From Mycobacterium sp. OTB74 (GTDB lineage Bacteria > Actinomycetota > Actinomycetes > Mycobacteriales > Mycobacteriaceae), in NCBI RefSeq assembly GCF_029892685.1, contig NZ_JARXVD010000008.1:1-64000 (forward strand): 64,000 nt of DNA. The letters run 5' to 3'. The position numbers were made by a program, and so were the translations under genes. Below the pieces are notes generated by a model. It was not told the DNA's origin, did not search any database, and saw only the letters and a program-made list of their open reading frames with translations. Numbering within the stretch: position 1 is the stretch's first letter; each line of letters begins with the position of its first letter. Below, in pieces: positions 41,737 through 51,986 of the stretch.

Positions 41737-42019
41737 ATCGGTCAGATCCGCGGTCCTGCGCGAAATCCACGGCCGGGCACAGACGCCGTCAACGAACCCT
41801 CCTGGCCGATGCGATGGGCCGAACCATCAGCCCGATCCAACTTATGTGCGGATCGCAGCGCAAGCCAGTTCATGTCACGCGTGTCACGCCAGCAACTTTT
41901 GTCACTCACGTAATCGGGCATGCACGTTGACTCTGCATGCAGGGTGTCGTCCACTCGAGTTTCTTCGTCGTCAACGCAGGATCAACGGGTGATCGGCGAG
42001 CCGGAATGCGACGGGCGAG

Positions 42020-43588
42020 CTAAAGCTCGCCGGCGTCCAGCGCATCCTTGGTCTCTTGTGCCTGCGCCACTTCCTTGGCGCTGTAGCCGATGAACAGCGC
42101 CACCACGCCGACGATCACTGCCACCGCGGCCACCCACAACAGGCCGTAGGTGTAGCCCTGGTCGAGCGCATGCAATTGCGCCGGGTTCATCTTCTTGACC
42201 GGGCCGGTGGTACCGCCCAGATAAAGGGTGCGAGAGGTGATGACGGCCTGGATGATGGCCAGCACCACGGGGCCACCGAGGTTCTGCAGCATCAGCGCGA
42301 TAGCCGAGAGCGGACCGATGTCGCTGAGCGCCACCCCGGCGATGGCCGAGACAGTGAGCGGGACCACGATCATGCCGATACCGAACCCACCGACGGTGAT
42401 GGGCAGCACCAGGTTCGGGAAGTATGGGATACCGCCGTTGAGTGTCGAGCCGTAGATCATCGCGGCCAGCACCAGGATGCCGCCGGCGATCACCAGTACC
42501 CGCGGCGGGAACATGGCCACCAGCTGCGAGGACAGGCCCAGCCCGATACCCAGGGCGATGACGAACGGGATGAAGCCGATGCCCGCCTTCAGTGCGCTGT
42601 AGCCCATGATGTCCTGCACATACAGGCCGATCAGCACGGTCAGCGTGAACATCACGCCACCGGCCAGGAACACCGCGGCGAAAGTCGCCAGCCGGTTGCG
42701 GTCGCGGAACAGCACGAACGGGACCACCGGGTTCACGGCGGTGCGCTCGACGAAGAAGAAGGCCAGGAAGAACACCGCGGCGGCCAGGCCCGAGCCCAAC
42801 GTCACGGGTGACATCCAGCCCTTCTCCGGCCCCATCGAGAAGCCGAACACCGCGGCGGTGCAGGCCAGGGTCGCCAGGATGGCGCCTGCTGCATCGAGCT
42901 TCATCCGCTCGCGACTGGTCTCGGTCAGGGTGTTGCGGGCCAGGTAGATCATCAGCAGGCCGATCGGCACGTTCACCAGGAACGCATAGCGCCAGGAGAA
43001 CACGGTCAGTGCGCCGCCGACGACCAGACCCATCACCGAGCCCACACCGGTCATGGCCGCGAAGATGGCGGTGGCAGCGTTACGGGCGGGCCCCTTGGGG
43101 AAGGTGGTTGCAACCAATGCCAAACCGGTCGGCGAGGCGATCGCCGAACCCACACCCTGCAAAAGGCGCGCGATGACCAACGTGGTCTCGTCCCAGGCGC
43201 TGCCACAGAGGATCGAGGCGATGGTGAACAGCGCGACGCCGACGATGAAGGTGCGCTTGCGGCCGATGGTGTCGCCCAAGCGACCGCCCAGCAGCATCAG
43301 GCCGCCGAAGGTCAACACATAGGCGGTGATAACCCAGCTGCGACCGGCGTCGGACAGGCCGAGTTCATCTTGGATCTTAGGAAGAGCAACGATCGCGACG
43401 GTGCTGTCCATGGTGGCCAGCAATTGCATGCCACCGATGGCGATCACCGCAGAAAGAAAGCGTGGGGACGGCAACCATGTCGGATACCAGCTGATTCGCT
43501 CGTCCTCGGTCTGTCCTACGTGTATCGAGGGCGATTCGCGGCGGCCGTCTTCCATGGCGGTTTGCTCAGCGTCATTGAGAGCCGTCAT
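42020..43588 (-). CDS. efpA: EfpA-type MFS efflux pump
   Basis: 522 aa, 14 transmembrane helices of the DHA2 (QacA/EmrB) group. Signatures are the first-helix MDSTVAIVALPKIQDELGL, motif A GGRLGDTIGRKRTF, motif C region MTGVGSVMGLVVGGALT and FSWRYAFLVNVPIG. EfpA is conserved in mycobacteria and linked to drug efflux and lipid export; in M. tuberculosis it also lies between proS and cysG. It has a hydrophilic 45-residue N-terminus. The AT-rich stretch just upstream (43589-43625) may hold its promoter. Confidence 0.93.
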   Translation of the reverse strand: MTALNDAEQTAMEDGRRESPSIHVGQTEDERISWYPTWLPSPRFLSAVIAIGGMQLLATMDSTVAIVALPKIQDELGLSDAGRSWVITAYVLTFGGLMLLGGRLGDTIGRKRTFIVGVALFTIASILCGSAWDETTLVIARLLQGVGSAIASPTGLALVATTFPKGPARNAATAIFAAMTGVGSVMGLVVGGALTVFSWRYAFLVNVPIGLLMIYLARNTLTETSRERMKLDAAGAILATLACTAAVFGFSMGPEKGWMSPVTLGSGLAAAVFFLAFFFVERTAVNPVVPFVLFRDRNRLATFAAVFLAGGVMFTLTVLIGLYVQDIMGYSALKAGIGFIPFVIALGIGLGLSSQLVAMFPPRVLVIAGGILVLAAMIYGSTLNGGIPYFPNLVLPITVGGFGIGMIVVPLTVSAIAGVALSDIGPLSAIALMLQNLGGPVVLAIIQAVITSRTLYLGGTTGPVKKMNPAQLHALDQGYTYGLLWVAAVAVIVGVVALFIGYSAKEVAQAQETKDALDAGEL

Positions 43589-43610
43589 GGAGAGCTACTT
43601 TAGCGTAATC

Positions 43611-44840
43611 TTAAGAATCCTTTAACCCCGCGAACGCGGCGACGGGCCCGATCACGATGATCGCGGGAGGTCGGATGCCCTCCGAGCGGATGTCCTCCGG
43701 CGCGTCGACAAGCGTGGTCTGCAATGTCTGTTGCGCCGCCGTGGTGCCGTGCTGAACCACCAGAACCGGTGTTTCCGCAGGTCGGCCGCCTTCCAGCAGA
43801 ACCTTCGCGAACTGTTCGATGCGTTCGACGGCCATCAGCAACACGATGGTGCCGTGCATTGCTGCCAGCGCATCCCAATTCACTAACGATTCGGGATGCC
43901 CGGGCGCAACATGGCCGCTGACCACCACGAACTCGTGCGTGACGGCCCGATGCGTCACCGGAACCCCGGCCAGCGCGGGCACCGCTATGGCGCTCGTCAC
44001 ACCTGGCACGACGGTGACGGGAATCCCGGCATCGGCGCAGGCCAGCACCTCTTCATAGCCGCGTGCGAAGACAAACGGGTCGCCGCCCTTGAGCCGCACC
44101 ACGAACTTGCCCGCCTTGGCCCGGTCGATCAGCACCTGGTTGATGGCGTCCTGCGCCATGGCTCGCCCGTAGGGAATTTTGGCGGCGTCGATCACCTCGA
44201 CGTGCGGTCCTAATTCGGCGAGCAACTCCTGGGGCGCCAACCGGTCGGCCACCACCACGTCGGCATGCGCCAGCAGCCGACGGCCGCGCACCGTGATCAA
44301 CTCGGGGTCGCCCGGTCCGCCACCGACCAGCGCGACGCCGGTGTGTGCGTCGGCCTCGGCACTGTCGGCCACCAAGCCATGCTGGAGCGCCTCGTGGATC
44401 GCGGTACGCACGGCCGCTGAGCGCCGGTGCTCGCCGCCGGCCAGCACTCCCACTGTCAGACCGTCGTACTCGAAGGATGCCGGGGTCACCGCCGAGCCTT
44501 CACGGCCCGCGTCGGCGCGGACGCAGAAGATGCGCTGCCGGTCGGCTTCGGCAGCGATGGCCGCGTTGACCGACTCATCGTCGGTGGCAGCCAGCACGTA
44601 CCAGGCGTCAGCGAGGTCTCCGCTCTGGTAGTCGCGCAGGACGAGAGTGATGCCGGTGCCGTCGGGGTTGTCGGCCAGGGCTTCCACCACGGGGGTTGCC
44701 GCACGGGCGATGACGTGGACGTCGGCGCCGCTGGCGATCAGCAGTGGCAGCCGACGCTGCGCAACACTGCCGGCCCCGACAACCACCACCTTCTTGCCGG
44801 TGAGGCGCAGGCCGACGAGGTAGGCGTTCTCAGAATTCAC
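43611..44840 (-). CDS. cysG: uroporphyrinogen-III C-methyltransferase / precorrin-2 dehydrogenase
   Basis: Multifunctional sirohaem/cobalamin enzyme, 409 aa. The N-terminal CysG/Met8-like dehydrogenase has KKVVVVGAGSVAQRRLPLLIASGADVHVIA and YVLAATDDESVN. The C-terminal SAM-dependent methyltransferase (SUMT) has VALVGGGPGDPELITVRG, RLKGGDPFVFARGYEE and VPGVTSAIAVPALAGVPVTHR. GTG 44840 was chosen; it overlaps the 3' end of cobB by 11 bp. Makes precorrin-2 for the cobalamin genes upstream. Confidence 0.94.
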   Translation of the reverse strand: MNSENAYLVGLRLTGKKVVVVGAGSVAQRRLPLLIASGADVHVIARAATPVVEALADNPDGTGITLVLRDYQSGDLADAWYVLAATDDESVNAAIAAEADRQRIFCVRADAGREGSAVTPASFEYDGLTVGVLAGGEHRRSAAVRTAIHEALQHGLVADSAEADAHTGVALVGGGPGDPELITVRGRRLLAHADVVVADRLAPQELLAELGPHVEVIDAAKIPYGRAMAQDAINQVLIDRAKAGKFVVRLKGGDPFVFARGYEEVLACADAGIPVTVVPGVTSAIAVPALAGVPVTHRAVTHEFVVVSGHVAPGHPESLVNWDALAAMHGTIVLLMAVERIEQFAKVLLEGGRPAETPVLVVQHGTTAAQQTLQTTLVDAPEDIRSEGIRPPAIIVIGPVAAFAGLKDS

Positions 44841-46272
44841 TTTGCTCCTCGCGTCCGCGTCCATCGTGTTGCTCGTCGCGTCCGCGTGCACTGTCTTGCT
44901 CCTCGCGTCCGCGTAACTCCGCGAGCTTAGTTGCTGCAGCCACAAACCGACTCACCGCCCGCGGGTGGGCAGCCGGGTGGGTGTGCAGATACCCGGCATG
45001 CACCCCGCCGCGGATCGCACCATCGTGCACAGTGGTCTTCCCGACGCCGCGAAACGCCCACGCGGGCGGATACTTCTCGGCGAATTCGACTGTGGTGCGA
45101 TGGAATTCATGGCCGACGGTCCGCTGACCGGACGGATGCAGGCTGGAGTCTGCCACCGCGACAGCCTCGCGATAGCCCAGCGTCAGCCTTTCGGTGAACC
45201 GCGCCGAGCCGGCCAGCACACCACACATCGGCTGCCCGTCGAGGTCGTCGACCAGGTAGATCAGCCCGGCACATTCGGCGTGCACCGGTGCACCCGAGGC
45301 CGCCAGTGCGGCAATCTGTTGGCGCACAAGCTCATTGGCCGATAGCTCGGCGGCGAACTGTTCGGGGAACCCGCCCGGGATCACCAATGCGTCAGTGCCC
45401 TCGGGCAATGGCTCGGTCAACGGGTCGAAGGCGGCCACCTCGGCGCCGGCGTACTGCAGCAGTTCGGTGTGTTCGGTGTATCCGAAGCTGAAGGCCTTGC
45501 CCGCAGCCAGTGCCACAGTGACTCTCGCAGGAGCCGGTTCGACGTCCGGGTCCCATACTGCGTCAAGCTGCCCGATGCCGGCACATTGGACGACGGCTTC
45601 CACATCCACGTGCCGGGCCACCAACTCGGTCATGGCCTCGACGGCCTGCAGCGCCAGCTGTCCGTGCTCTACCGCGGTGATCAGCCCGAGGTGACGCGAA
45701 GGCACTTCGAGCTCCCCCGCCCGCGGGATGGCGCCGAGCACCGCCACACCGGCCTGTTCGCAGGCCTGTCGCAGAACCTGCTCGTGCCGGGCAGTACCGA
45801 CCCGATTCAGGATCACCCCGGCGATGCGCACCGACCGGTCGAAGGTCGAAAACCCGTGCAGCAGAGCGGCAATGCTGTGACTTTGGCCGCGGGCGTCAAC
45901 GACCAGGACCACCGGTGCACCGAGCAGCCCGGCGACGTGCGCTGTGGATCCCGGGGCCGGGGCCATCGCGGTGTCGGTGATGCGCCCGTCGAACAGACCC
46001 ATCACGCCTTCGACGACGGTGATGTCCGCACCGGCGCTGCCGTGCCGGTACAACGGGCCGATCAGGTCCTCGCCCACCAGAACCGGATCGAGGTTGCGGC
46101 CGGGCCGCCCATTGGCCAGCGCGTGGTAACCGGGATCGATGAAGTCCGGGCCGACCTTGGCCGAGGCCACCCGGTGTCCAGCACGGCGCAGGGCACCCAT
46201 CAGCCCCGTGGCCACCGTGGTCTTCCCACTTCCCGACGCGGGCGCCGCGATGACGACGGCAGGAACTACCAT
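44830..46272 (-). CDS. cobB: cobyrinic/hydrogenobyrinic acid a,c-diamide synthase
   Basis: ATP- and glutamine-dependent amidation of the corrin ring. 480 aa. The P-loop is VIAAPASGSGKTTVATGLMGALRRAG, with a DFIDPGYH substrate region. The C-terminal glutamine amidotransferase has the nucleophile Cys in VHAECAGLIYL and a late His region GYLHTHPAAHPRAV. The normal protein would end near SRFVAAATKL; an extra 30-residue tail RGREEQDSA-RGRDEQHDG-RGREEQSEF is encoded by a 27-bp tandem repeat. Confidence 0.95.
   Translation of the reverse strand: MVVPAVVIAAPASGSGKTTVATGLMGALRRAGHRVASAKVGPDFIDPGYHALANGRPGRNLDPVLVGEDLIGPLYRHGSAGADITVVEGVMGLFDGRITDTAMAPAPGSTAHVAGLLGAPVVLVVDARGQSHSIAALLHGFSTFDRSVRIAGVILNRVGTARHEQVLRQACEQAGVAVLGAIPRAGELEVPSRHLGLITAVEHGQLALQAVEAMTELVARHVDVEAVVQCAGIGQLDAVWDPDVEPAPARVTVALAAGKAFSFGYTEHTELLQYAGAEVAAFDPLTEPLPEGTDALVIPGGFPEQFAAELSANELVRQQIAALAASGAPVHAECAGLIYLVDDLDGQPMCGVLAGSARFTERLTLGYREAVAVADSSLHPSGQRTVGHEFHRTTVEFAEKYPPAWAFRGVGKTTVHDGAIRGGVHAGYLHTHPAAHPRAVSRFVAAATKLAELRGREEQDSARGRDEQHDGRGREEQSEF
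44842..44914. repeat. 27-bp tandem repeat, 3 units, encoding the CobB tail
   Basis: TTGCTCCTCGCGTCCGCGT occurs at 44842-44860 and 44896-44914, with a one-base variant at 44869-44887, an exact 27-bp period. Read on the minus strand it gives three 9-residue units (RGREEQ + 3). The last unit also supplies the region just before the cysG start. Confidence 0.85.
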
Positions 46273-46880
46273 TCGATGCCCCGCTGACCCTTACGGCCCG
46301 CGTCCATCGGGTGCTTGACCTTGGTCATCTCGGTCACCAGGTCGGCGGCCGCGATCAATTGCGGCGGAGCGTCGCGGCCGGTGATCACCACGTGCTGGTT
46401 GCCCGGCCGTGAGCGGAGCACCTCAACCACTTCTTCTACGTCCAGCCAGCCCCACTTGAACAGGTAGGTGAACTCGTCCAGCACATAGAAGTCGTGGTGC
46501 TGCTCGGCCAGTCGACGGCAAATCTCGGCCCACCCCTCACGGCCGGCGGCGGCATGATCCTCTTCGCTGCCCTGCTTGCGGGTCCACGACCAACCCGAGC
46601 CCAGCTTCTGCCATTGCACCGGACCACCGATGCCCTGCTCATCGTGCAACCGGCCCAAAGCCCGAAAAGCGGCCTCCTCGCCCACTTTCCATTTGGCATT
46701 CTTGACGAACTGGAACACCGCGACGTCGAAGCCCTGGTTCCAGGCCCGCAGCGCCATACCGAACGCAGCCGTCGACTTGCCCTTGCCCGGACCGGTGTGC
46801 ACGGCCAGGATGGGCGCGTTGCGGCGGGCCTTGGTGGTCAGCCCGTCTTCGGGAACGCTGAGTGGTTGTCCTTGCGGCAT
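46266..46880 (-). CDS. cobO: cob(I)yrinic acid a,c-diamide adenosyltransferase
   Basis: Adds the adenosyl ligand to cobalt. 204 aa, CobA/CobO family. The P-loop G30-PGKGKST is in AVHTGPGKGKSTAAFGMALRAW. FVKNAKWKVGEE, YVLDEFTYLFKWGWLD (Walker B) and VVITGRDAPPQLIAAADLVTEMTKVKHP are typical. Its stop overlaps the cobB start by 7 bp. Confidence 0.97.
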   Translation of the reverse strand: MPQGQPLSVPEDGLTTKARRNAPILAVHTGPGKGKSTAAFGMALRAWNQGFDVAVFQFVKNAKWKVGEEAAFRALGRLHDEQGIGGPVQWQKLGSGWSWTRKQGSEEDHAAAGREGWAEICRRLAEQHHDFYVLDEFTYLFKWGWLDVEEVVEVLRSRPGNQHVVITGRDAPPQLIAAADLVTEMTKVKHPMDAGRKGQRGIEW

Positions 46881-46890
46881 AGCAGATTCC

Positions 46891-48834
46891 TTACGCAGCG
46901 GTCTCGCTGGCGCGAACCAGACGGGTCAGATTGTCGGCACGCAGCTGAGCCAGTTGCACCGCGGGCGCGCCGAGTTGCCCAGCCAGCTGTCCGGCCAACC
47001 CCAGTCTTACGTAACCAGTTTCGCAATCAACAACCACGGCCGCCGCGCCTTCGGCGACCAGCATCGCCGCGGCCCTGCCGGTGCGGCCCAGCGGATCGGG
47101 GCCGCCGGTGGCCCGGCCATCGGTGAGTACCACCACCAGCGGTCGACGGGCCCGGTCCCGGGCCTTTTCTCGGACCACCAGGTCACGGGCAGCCAGAAGT
47201 CCCTGCGCCAGTGGGGTTTTCCCGCCGGTATCGAATCGGGTCAGCCGCCGACTCGCGATGTGCACCGACGAGGTCGGAGGCAACAGCACCTGGGCGTCCG
47301 CACCTCGGAAGGTGATGACGGCGACCTTGTCGCGACGCTGATAGGCATCGCGCAGCAGCGACAGCGTCGCACCGCTGACCGCCGACATCCGGTCCCGCGC
47401 CGCCATCGACCCCGATGCGTCGACCACAAAGATCACCAGATTGCCTTCCCGGCCTTCCCGGATCGCGTGCCGCACATCGTTCGGCACGACCTTGAGTTGG
47501 CCGGCCTGAGGCTGCCGGTCGGCCGCCGCCAGCAGCGTCCCGAAAACGTGCATGCCGTGCCCGGCGGCCGGATCGTCGGTGGCCGCGATCGGGGTGCCGG
47601 TGCGGTTACGGGCCCGAGAGCGCCGGCCCGGTGCGCCTTCGCCGACACCGGGCACCACCAGTGCCCTGGTTCGGAAAGTCGCCGACGGTGCCGCACTTGG
47701 CCGCGATGGAACTGACGATTTTCCCTGTGGAACAGTGGATTCAGAGTCCGATGCGGGGGTTGATTCCCGGTTTGATTCGGGGGCCCCACCACCGCCGCCC
47801 GGCGGATCGGGATCGGGGTCCTCAGATTCTTCACCGGCTTGAGCCAACGCGTCATCGAGCTGCTGCTGGTCCAGTCCGGGATCATCGAACGGATCGCGGC
47901 GACGACGGTGCGGCAACGCCAATTCGGCGGCTACTCGGATGTCCTCCTCGGTCACCATTGGAACATTCCCCGTCGCCTCGCTCGGCCCAGCCACATTCCC
48001 CGTCGCTTCGCTCGCCCCAGCCACATTCCCCGTCGCTTCGCTCGCCCCACAAGCACCCCGCCAGGCAGCGTGAGCCACCGCCGTCCGTGCCACCACCAGG
48101 TCGGCCCGCATGCCATCCACGTCGAACGCTGCGCACAGGGCCGCAATGCGCCGTAATTCCTTGTCCGGCAGCACTACTGACGCCAACAGGGCACGTGCCG
48201 CGGCGATCTGGCGGGCCAATTCGGCGCCCGCTTCGGCATAGCCGGCGGCAAATGCGACCGGGTCCGCCTCGTAGGCCATGCGGCGCCTGATCACTTCGAC
48301 CCGAACGTCGACATCGCGCGAGGCGTAGACATCCACGGTCAGTCCGAAGCGGTCCAGCAGCTGTGGACGCAGCTCACCCTCCTCCGGGTTCATGGTGCCC
48401 ACCAGCATGAAACGTGCTTCGTGTGAATGCGATACGCCATCGCGCTCGATGTGCACCCGGCCCATCGCGGCGGCATCGAGCAGAACGTCGACCAGATGGT
48501 CGTGCAGGAGGTTGACCTCGTCGACGTACAGCACCCCACCGTGCGCCCGGGCCAGCAGACCCGGCGAAAAGGCATGCTCGCCGTCCCGGAGCACCTTCTG
48601 CAGGTCGATCGAGCCCACCACCCGGTCCTCGGTGGCGCCGATCGGTAGCTCGACCAACCGGGCATCGGCGTCGACCTGGGCCAGGATTTCGGTAAGGCCG
48701 CGCACCGCAGTCGACTTCGCGGTGCCTTTCTCACCGCGGATCAGCACACCACCGATATCCGGCCGCACCGCACACAGCACCAGCGCCAACCGCAGCCGGT
48801 CCTGACCGACCAGGGCACTGAAGGGATAAGTCAC
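46891..48834 (-). CDS. chelatase-like AAA+ / VWA protein (BchI-BchD type)
   Basis: 647 aa. An N-terminal AAA+ ATPase (Walker [10 protein letters not shown] at residues 34-42; [36 protein letters not shown]) is joined through a Pro/Ser-rich acidic linker (about residues 340-430) to a C-terminal VWA domain with MIDAS motif VDASGSM and LTDGRATGG. It is probably the I/D partner of a metal chelatase (cobalt for cobalamin, given the neighbours), though CobN is not in the window. The linker includes three repeats of [10 protein letters not shown] encoded by a 30-bp tandem repeat. GTG start overlaps the GNAT stop by GTGA. Confidence 0.92.
   Translation of the reverse strand: MTYPFSALVGQDRLRLALVLCAVRPDIGGVLIRGEKGTAKSTAVRGLTEILAQVDADARLVELPIGATEDRVVGSIDLQKVLRDGEHAFSPGLLARAHGGVLYVDEVNLLHDHLVDVLLDAAAMGRVHIERDGVSHSHEARFMLVGTMNPEEGELRPQLLDRFGLTVDVYASRDVDVRVEVIRRRMAYEADPVAFAAGYAEAGAELARQIAAARALLASVVLPDKELRRIAALCAAFDVDGMRADLVVARTAVAHAAWRGACGASEATGNVAGASEATGNVAGPSEATGNVPMVTEEDIRVAAELALPHRRRRDPFDDPGLDQQQLDDALAQAGEESEDPDPDPPGGGGGAPESNRESTPASDSESTVPQGKSSVPSRPSAAPSATFRTRALVVPGVGEGAPGRRSRARNRTGTPIAATDDPAAGHGMHVFGTLLAAADRQPQAGQLKVVPNDVRHAIREGREGNLVIFVVDASGSMAARDRMSAVSGATLSLLRDAYQRRDKVAVITFRGADAQVLLPPTSSVHIASRRLTRFDTGGKTPLAQGLLAARDLVVREKARDRARRPLVVVLTDGRATGGPDPLGRTGRAAAMLVAEGAAAVVVDCETGYVRLGLAGQLAGQLGAPAVQLAQLRADNLTRLVRASETAA
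47963..48052. repeat. 30-bp tandem repeat, 3 units, inside the chelatase gene
   Basis: ACATTCCCCGTCGCTTCGCT recurs at 47963, 47993 and 48023 with an exact 30-bp period (the first copy has one change). On the coding strand each unit gives the ten residues [10 protein letters not shown] or a close variant. The unit is the reverse complement of the mini-repeat at 39775-39800. Confidence 0.88.
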
Positions 48835-49289
48835 GCGTGTCCTCCGTGCCGGACCATCGGCACATGCGGTATGCCGTCGTCGAGGAATTCCTCACCGTCC
48901 CGGACGAATCCGTGCCGGGCGTACATCTTCTCCAGGTAGGTCTGAGCGTTGATGTGGCAGGGGTAATCGCCGACCTCGGCCAGAGCGGCGCGCATCAGCC
49001 GGTCGGCGTGCCCATGCCCACGCTCAGCACGTTTCGTACACACCCGGCCGATCCGGAACAGCTTTGTACCCCCGGGATGCTCCTCCATCAGGCGCAACGT
49101 CGAAATGACTTGCCCATCAGGGTTTTCCAACCAGAAGTGCCGGGTATCGGCAAGCAGGTCGCGGCCATCCAATTCTGCGTAGGGAGCGGCTTGTTCGACG
49201 ACGAACACCTCGATCCGTAATTTGAGCAACTCGTAAAGCGTTGCGGCGTCCAGATCTTTGGCCCAGCTACGCCTCGGTGCGACAGTCAT
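48831..49289 (-). CDS. GNAT-family N-acetyltransferase (ElaA-like)
   Basis: 152 aa from ATG 49289 ([33 protein letters not shown]). The acetyl-CoA loop region is [26 protein letters not shown], the end [21 protein letters not shown]. The length and FVVEQ...YAELDGRD pattern match ElaA-type acyltransferases, substrate unknown. The frame extends to 49328, but the extra residues (MRDRERGAEGG) come from a mini-repeat-like sequence and are unlikely to be used. The same gene (Rv2851c) sits between the chelatase and mqo in M. tuberculosis. Confidence 0.88.
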   Translation of the reverse strand: MTVAPRRSWAKDLDAATLYELLKLRIEVFVVEQAAPYAELDGRDLLADTRHFWLENPDGQVISTLRLMEEHPGGTKLFRIGRVCTKRAERGHGHADRLMRAALAEVGDYPCHINAQTYLEKMYARHGFVRDGEEFLDDGIPHVPMVRHGGHA

Positions 49290-49337
49290 GCGCGATCCGC
49301 CTTCGGCTCCTCGCTCACGGTCACGCAACCTCCCGAA

Positions 49338-50834
49338 TCAGGCCGGCTGATCGAGCTTGAGCGCCTTGGTCCCCCAGTCCCAGACCTCGCGGTACAGGTT
49401 GGGCTCACCCGACAACTTGGTGCCCAGGGACGGCACCATCTCCTTGAGCCTCGGCAACCACGACTGGTAGCGGTCGCCGAAGCAGCGCTCCAACACCTCG
49501 ATCATCGCGGGCACCGCGGTGGACGCGCCGGGCGAAGCACCGAGCAGACCGGCGATCCTGCCGTCCTGCGCGGTCAGCACGGTAGTACCGAATTCCAGCA
49601 CGCCACCGATGCCGTTGCGCCGGATCACCTGCACTCGCTGGCCGGCGATGTCCAGCTCCCAGTCGGAATCGACTGCGCTGGGGGCGAATTCGCGCAGCGC
49701 ATCGACACGTGCGCCCTCGGACATGGCCAGCTGCCCCAGCAGGTACTTCACCAGGCCCAGTTCGGTGACACCGACGCCGAGCATCGAGGCCAGGTTGTTC
49801 GGTTTGACCGACAACGGCAGATCGGTGATTGAGCCCTGCTTGAGGAACTTCGGCGACCACCCGGCGAACGGCCCGAACAACAGCCACGACTGTCCCTTGA
49901 TGACGCGAGTGTCCAAGTGCGGCACCGACATCGGCGGGGCGCCGACCGATGCCTGCCCGTACACCTTGGCCTGGTGCCCCTTGGTTAGCGCCTGGTTGTC
50001 GGTGCGCAGGAACGCCCCGCCGACCGGGAACCCGCCGAAGCCCTTTGCCTCGGGGATACCGGCCTTCTGCAGCAGGTGCAGCGCACCGCCGCCAGCACCG
50101 AGGAACACGAATTTGGCGTTGATCTTCAGCTTCTCGCTGGTGCGCCGGTTGAGCACCTTGAGCGTCCAACTGCCATCGGACTGCTTGCTGAGGTTGGTCA
50201 CCTCGTGCCCGAACAGCGTGGTCATGCCGCGCTGCGCGCTGTAGCCGATGAGCTGTTTGGACAGTGAACCGAAGTCGACGTCGGTGCCCTCCTGGGTCCA
50301 GTTCAGCGCCACCGGGTCGGAAAAGTCGCGCTCGGCAGCCATGAACGGCAGGCGACGGGCAAACTCATCCTTGTCGTCGATGTACTCCATGGTCGAGAAC
50401 AGCGGGTTGGTCACCAGCGCCTCACGCCGCTGGCGGAGGTAGTCGAGATGCTCGGCGCCGTGCACGAAGCTGACATGCGGGATAGGGTTCAGGAAGCTCT
50501 TGACGTCGGCGAGGACGCCGTTCTCCACGGCGTAGGCCCAGAACTGCCGGGTTACCTGGAACTGCTCGTTGATGTTGACGGCTTTGGTGATGTCGATCGA
50601 GCCCTCGGCTTTCTGCGGCGTGTAGTTCAACTCACATAGGGCCGAGTGGCCGGTACCAGCGTTGTTCCATGGATCGCTGCTCTCAGCGGCGGCTCCGTCG
50701 AGCCGCTCGATCAGCGTGATGTTCCAGTCTGGCTCGAGCAGTTTCAGCAGCGCGCCGAGCGTCGCACTCATGATCCCCGCGCCTACCAGGACGACATCAG
50801 TCTTCTCTGTCCCAGCTTCGCTTGCCTTAGACAC
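49338..50834 (-). CDS. mqo: malate:quinone oxidoreductase
   Basis: FAD-dependent, membrane-associated oxidation of malate to oxaloacetate with quinone as acceptor (TCA cycle and respiratory chain). 498 aa. The N-terminal dinucleotide-binding loop is [67 protein letters not shown] and [19 protein letters not shown] are classical Mqo motifs. The length is normal. Transcribed away from the rightward alpha/beta hydrolase gene. Confidence 0.97.
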   Translation of the reverse strand: MSKASEAGTEKTDVVLVGAGIMSATLGALLKLLEPDWNITLIERLDGAAAESSDPWNNAGTGHSALCELNYTPQKAEGSIDITKAVNINEQFQVTRQFWAYAVENGVLADVKSFLNPIPHVSFVHGAEHLDYLRQRREALVTNPLFSTMEYIDDKDEFARRLPFMAAERDFSDPVALNWTQEGTDVDFGSLSKQLIGYSAQRGMTTLFGHEVTNLSKQSDGSWTLKVLNRRTSEKLKINAKFVFLGAGGGALHLLQKAGIPEAKGFGGFPVGGAFLRTDNQALTKGHQAKVYGQASVGAPPMSVPHLDTRVIKGQSWLLFGPFAGWSPKFLKQGSITDLPLSVKPNNLASMLGVGVTELGLVKYLLGQLAMSEGARVDALREFAPSAVDSDWELDIAGQRVQVIRRNGIGGVLEFGTTVLTAQDGRIAGLLGASPGASTAVPAMIEVLERCFGDRYQSWLPRLKEMVPSLGTKLSGEPNLYREVWDWGTKALKLDQPA

Positions 50835-50976
50835 CTGAATCGCTTGTCCTTCGTGGTCGGGTTACCCGCCGGTACTGACGGTTGTTGGTGCTCAGGTTAT
50901 CGCGATCAGGTTTTGCGGTGAACTCGCGATGACCGTGCGATCGCTCACGACGCTTCGCGGCATTAGGCTTCCTGCC

Positions 50977-51975
50977 GTGTCCTCACAGGGTTGGGAACCA
51001 GATGTACTGCCCGGGTACTGGCAGCAGACGCTCACATTGGGCCCGGACCCCGACGGTGAAGGCGACCTATTTGCGACGGTGGTGCGGCGCGGCGAGCCGG
51101 GCCACACCGAAAACGCGGTGCTGGCCGTGCACGGGTACACCGACTATTTCTTCCAGACCGAAGTCGCCGACCGGTTCGCTGCCCGCGGTTTCGCGTTCTA
51201 CGCAATTGACCTGCACAAGTGTGGCCGGGCCCGACGGGATGATCAGACTCCGCACTTCACCACCGACCTGGCGTCCTATGACGCCGAGCTGCTCGCCGCC
51301 CTGCAGTTGATCGCTGCCGACACCGGCGGCGCGCAGGTGTGCCTCTACGGGCATTCCGCCGGCGGACTGATCACCACGTTGTTTGCCGACCGGTTGCACC
51401 GAGCCGCGGCAGACACCCACCGCCTTGGTGCGCTGATCCTCAACAGCCCGTTCTTCGACCTTCGCGGTTCGGCCGTGCTGCGCAGTGCCCCCGTGTCAGC
51501 GCTGCTCATGGGGTTGGCAAAAGTGAGCAAATTCTCTGTTGTCCGCCAACCGACCGAGGGCGGATACGGCACGAGCCTGCACCGTGACTACGGCGGCGAG
51601 TTCGACTACAACCTCGTATGGAAACCACTCGGTGGGTTCCCGGTCACCATCGGCTGGATCAATGCCATCCGGCGCGGGCAGACCGCACTGCACCGCGGAC
51701 TCGATGTCGGTGTGCCCAGTTTGATCCTGCGGTCGGATCACACCGTCGCAGAGACACCCGCGCAGATGCAGTGTGGTGATGCGGTGCTCGACGTCGAGCA
51801 AATCGCCCGGTGGTCCGGTTGCGTAGGGAACCGCGGTACCGTCGTGCCAATTGTGGACGCTAAACACGACGTCTTCCTCTCGCTGCCGGCGCCGCGCGCC
51901 GCCGCATTCGCCGCGCTCGACCTCTGGCTCGACCGATATCTCGAATCTCACACGACTACAACACAATCCGGATAG
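50977..51975 (+). CDS. alpha/beta hydrolase (monoacylglycerol-lipase-like)
   Basis: 332 aa from GTG 50977, the start matching the WEPDVLPGYW opening of homologues; an upstream in-frame start at 50929 would add 16 residues. AVLAVHGYTDYFFQTEVADRFAARGFAFYAIDLHKCGRA, nucleophile elbow LYGHSAGGLITTL, ILNSPFFDLRG, the acid in ILRSDHTVAE and the His in VDAKHDVFLSLP form the lysophospholipase-like core. It lies 11 bp before mtr, so the two are co-transcribed, as Rv2854-Rv2855. Confidence 0.88.
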   Translation: MSSQGWEPDVLPGYWQQTLTLGPDPDGEGDLFATVVRRGEPGHTENAVLAVHGYTDYFFQTEVADRFAARGFAFYAIDLHKCGRARRDDQTPHFTTDLASYDAELLAALQLIAADTGGAQVCLYGHSAGGLITTLFADRLHRAAADTHRLGALILNSPFFDLRGSAVLRSAPVSALLMGLAKVSKFSVVRQPTEGGYGTSLHRDYGGEFDYNLVWKPLGGFPVTIGWINAIRRGQTALHRGLDVGVPSLILRSDHTVAETPAQMQCGDAVLDVEQIARWSGCVGNRGTVVPIVDAKHDVFLSLPAPRAAAFAALDLWLDRYLESHTTTTQSG

Positions 51976-51986
51976 GACGGCGCCAC

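Noticed and set aside
41918..41940. GCATGCA-N9-TGCATGC inverted repeat between the esterase and efpA genes
   Set aside because: A single short repeat, self-complementary by composition and not near a start codon; no function could be supported.
47963..48052. Possible CRISPR array (regular 30-bp repeats)
   Set aside because: The units are contiguous without spacers, in frame within a coding sequence, and no cas genes are present.
43589..49289. Cobalamin riboswitch upstream of the cob genes
   Set aside because: There is no gap long enough in the cluster, and no conserved B12-box-like sequence was recognised.
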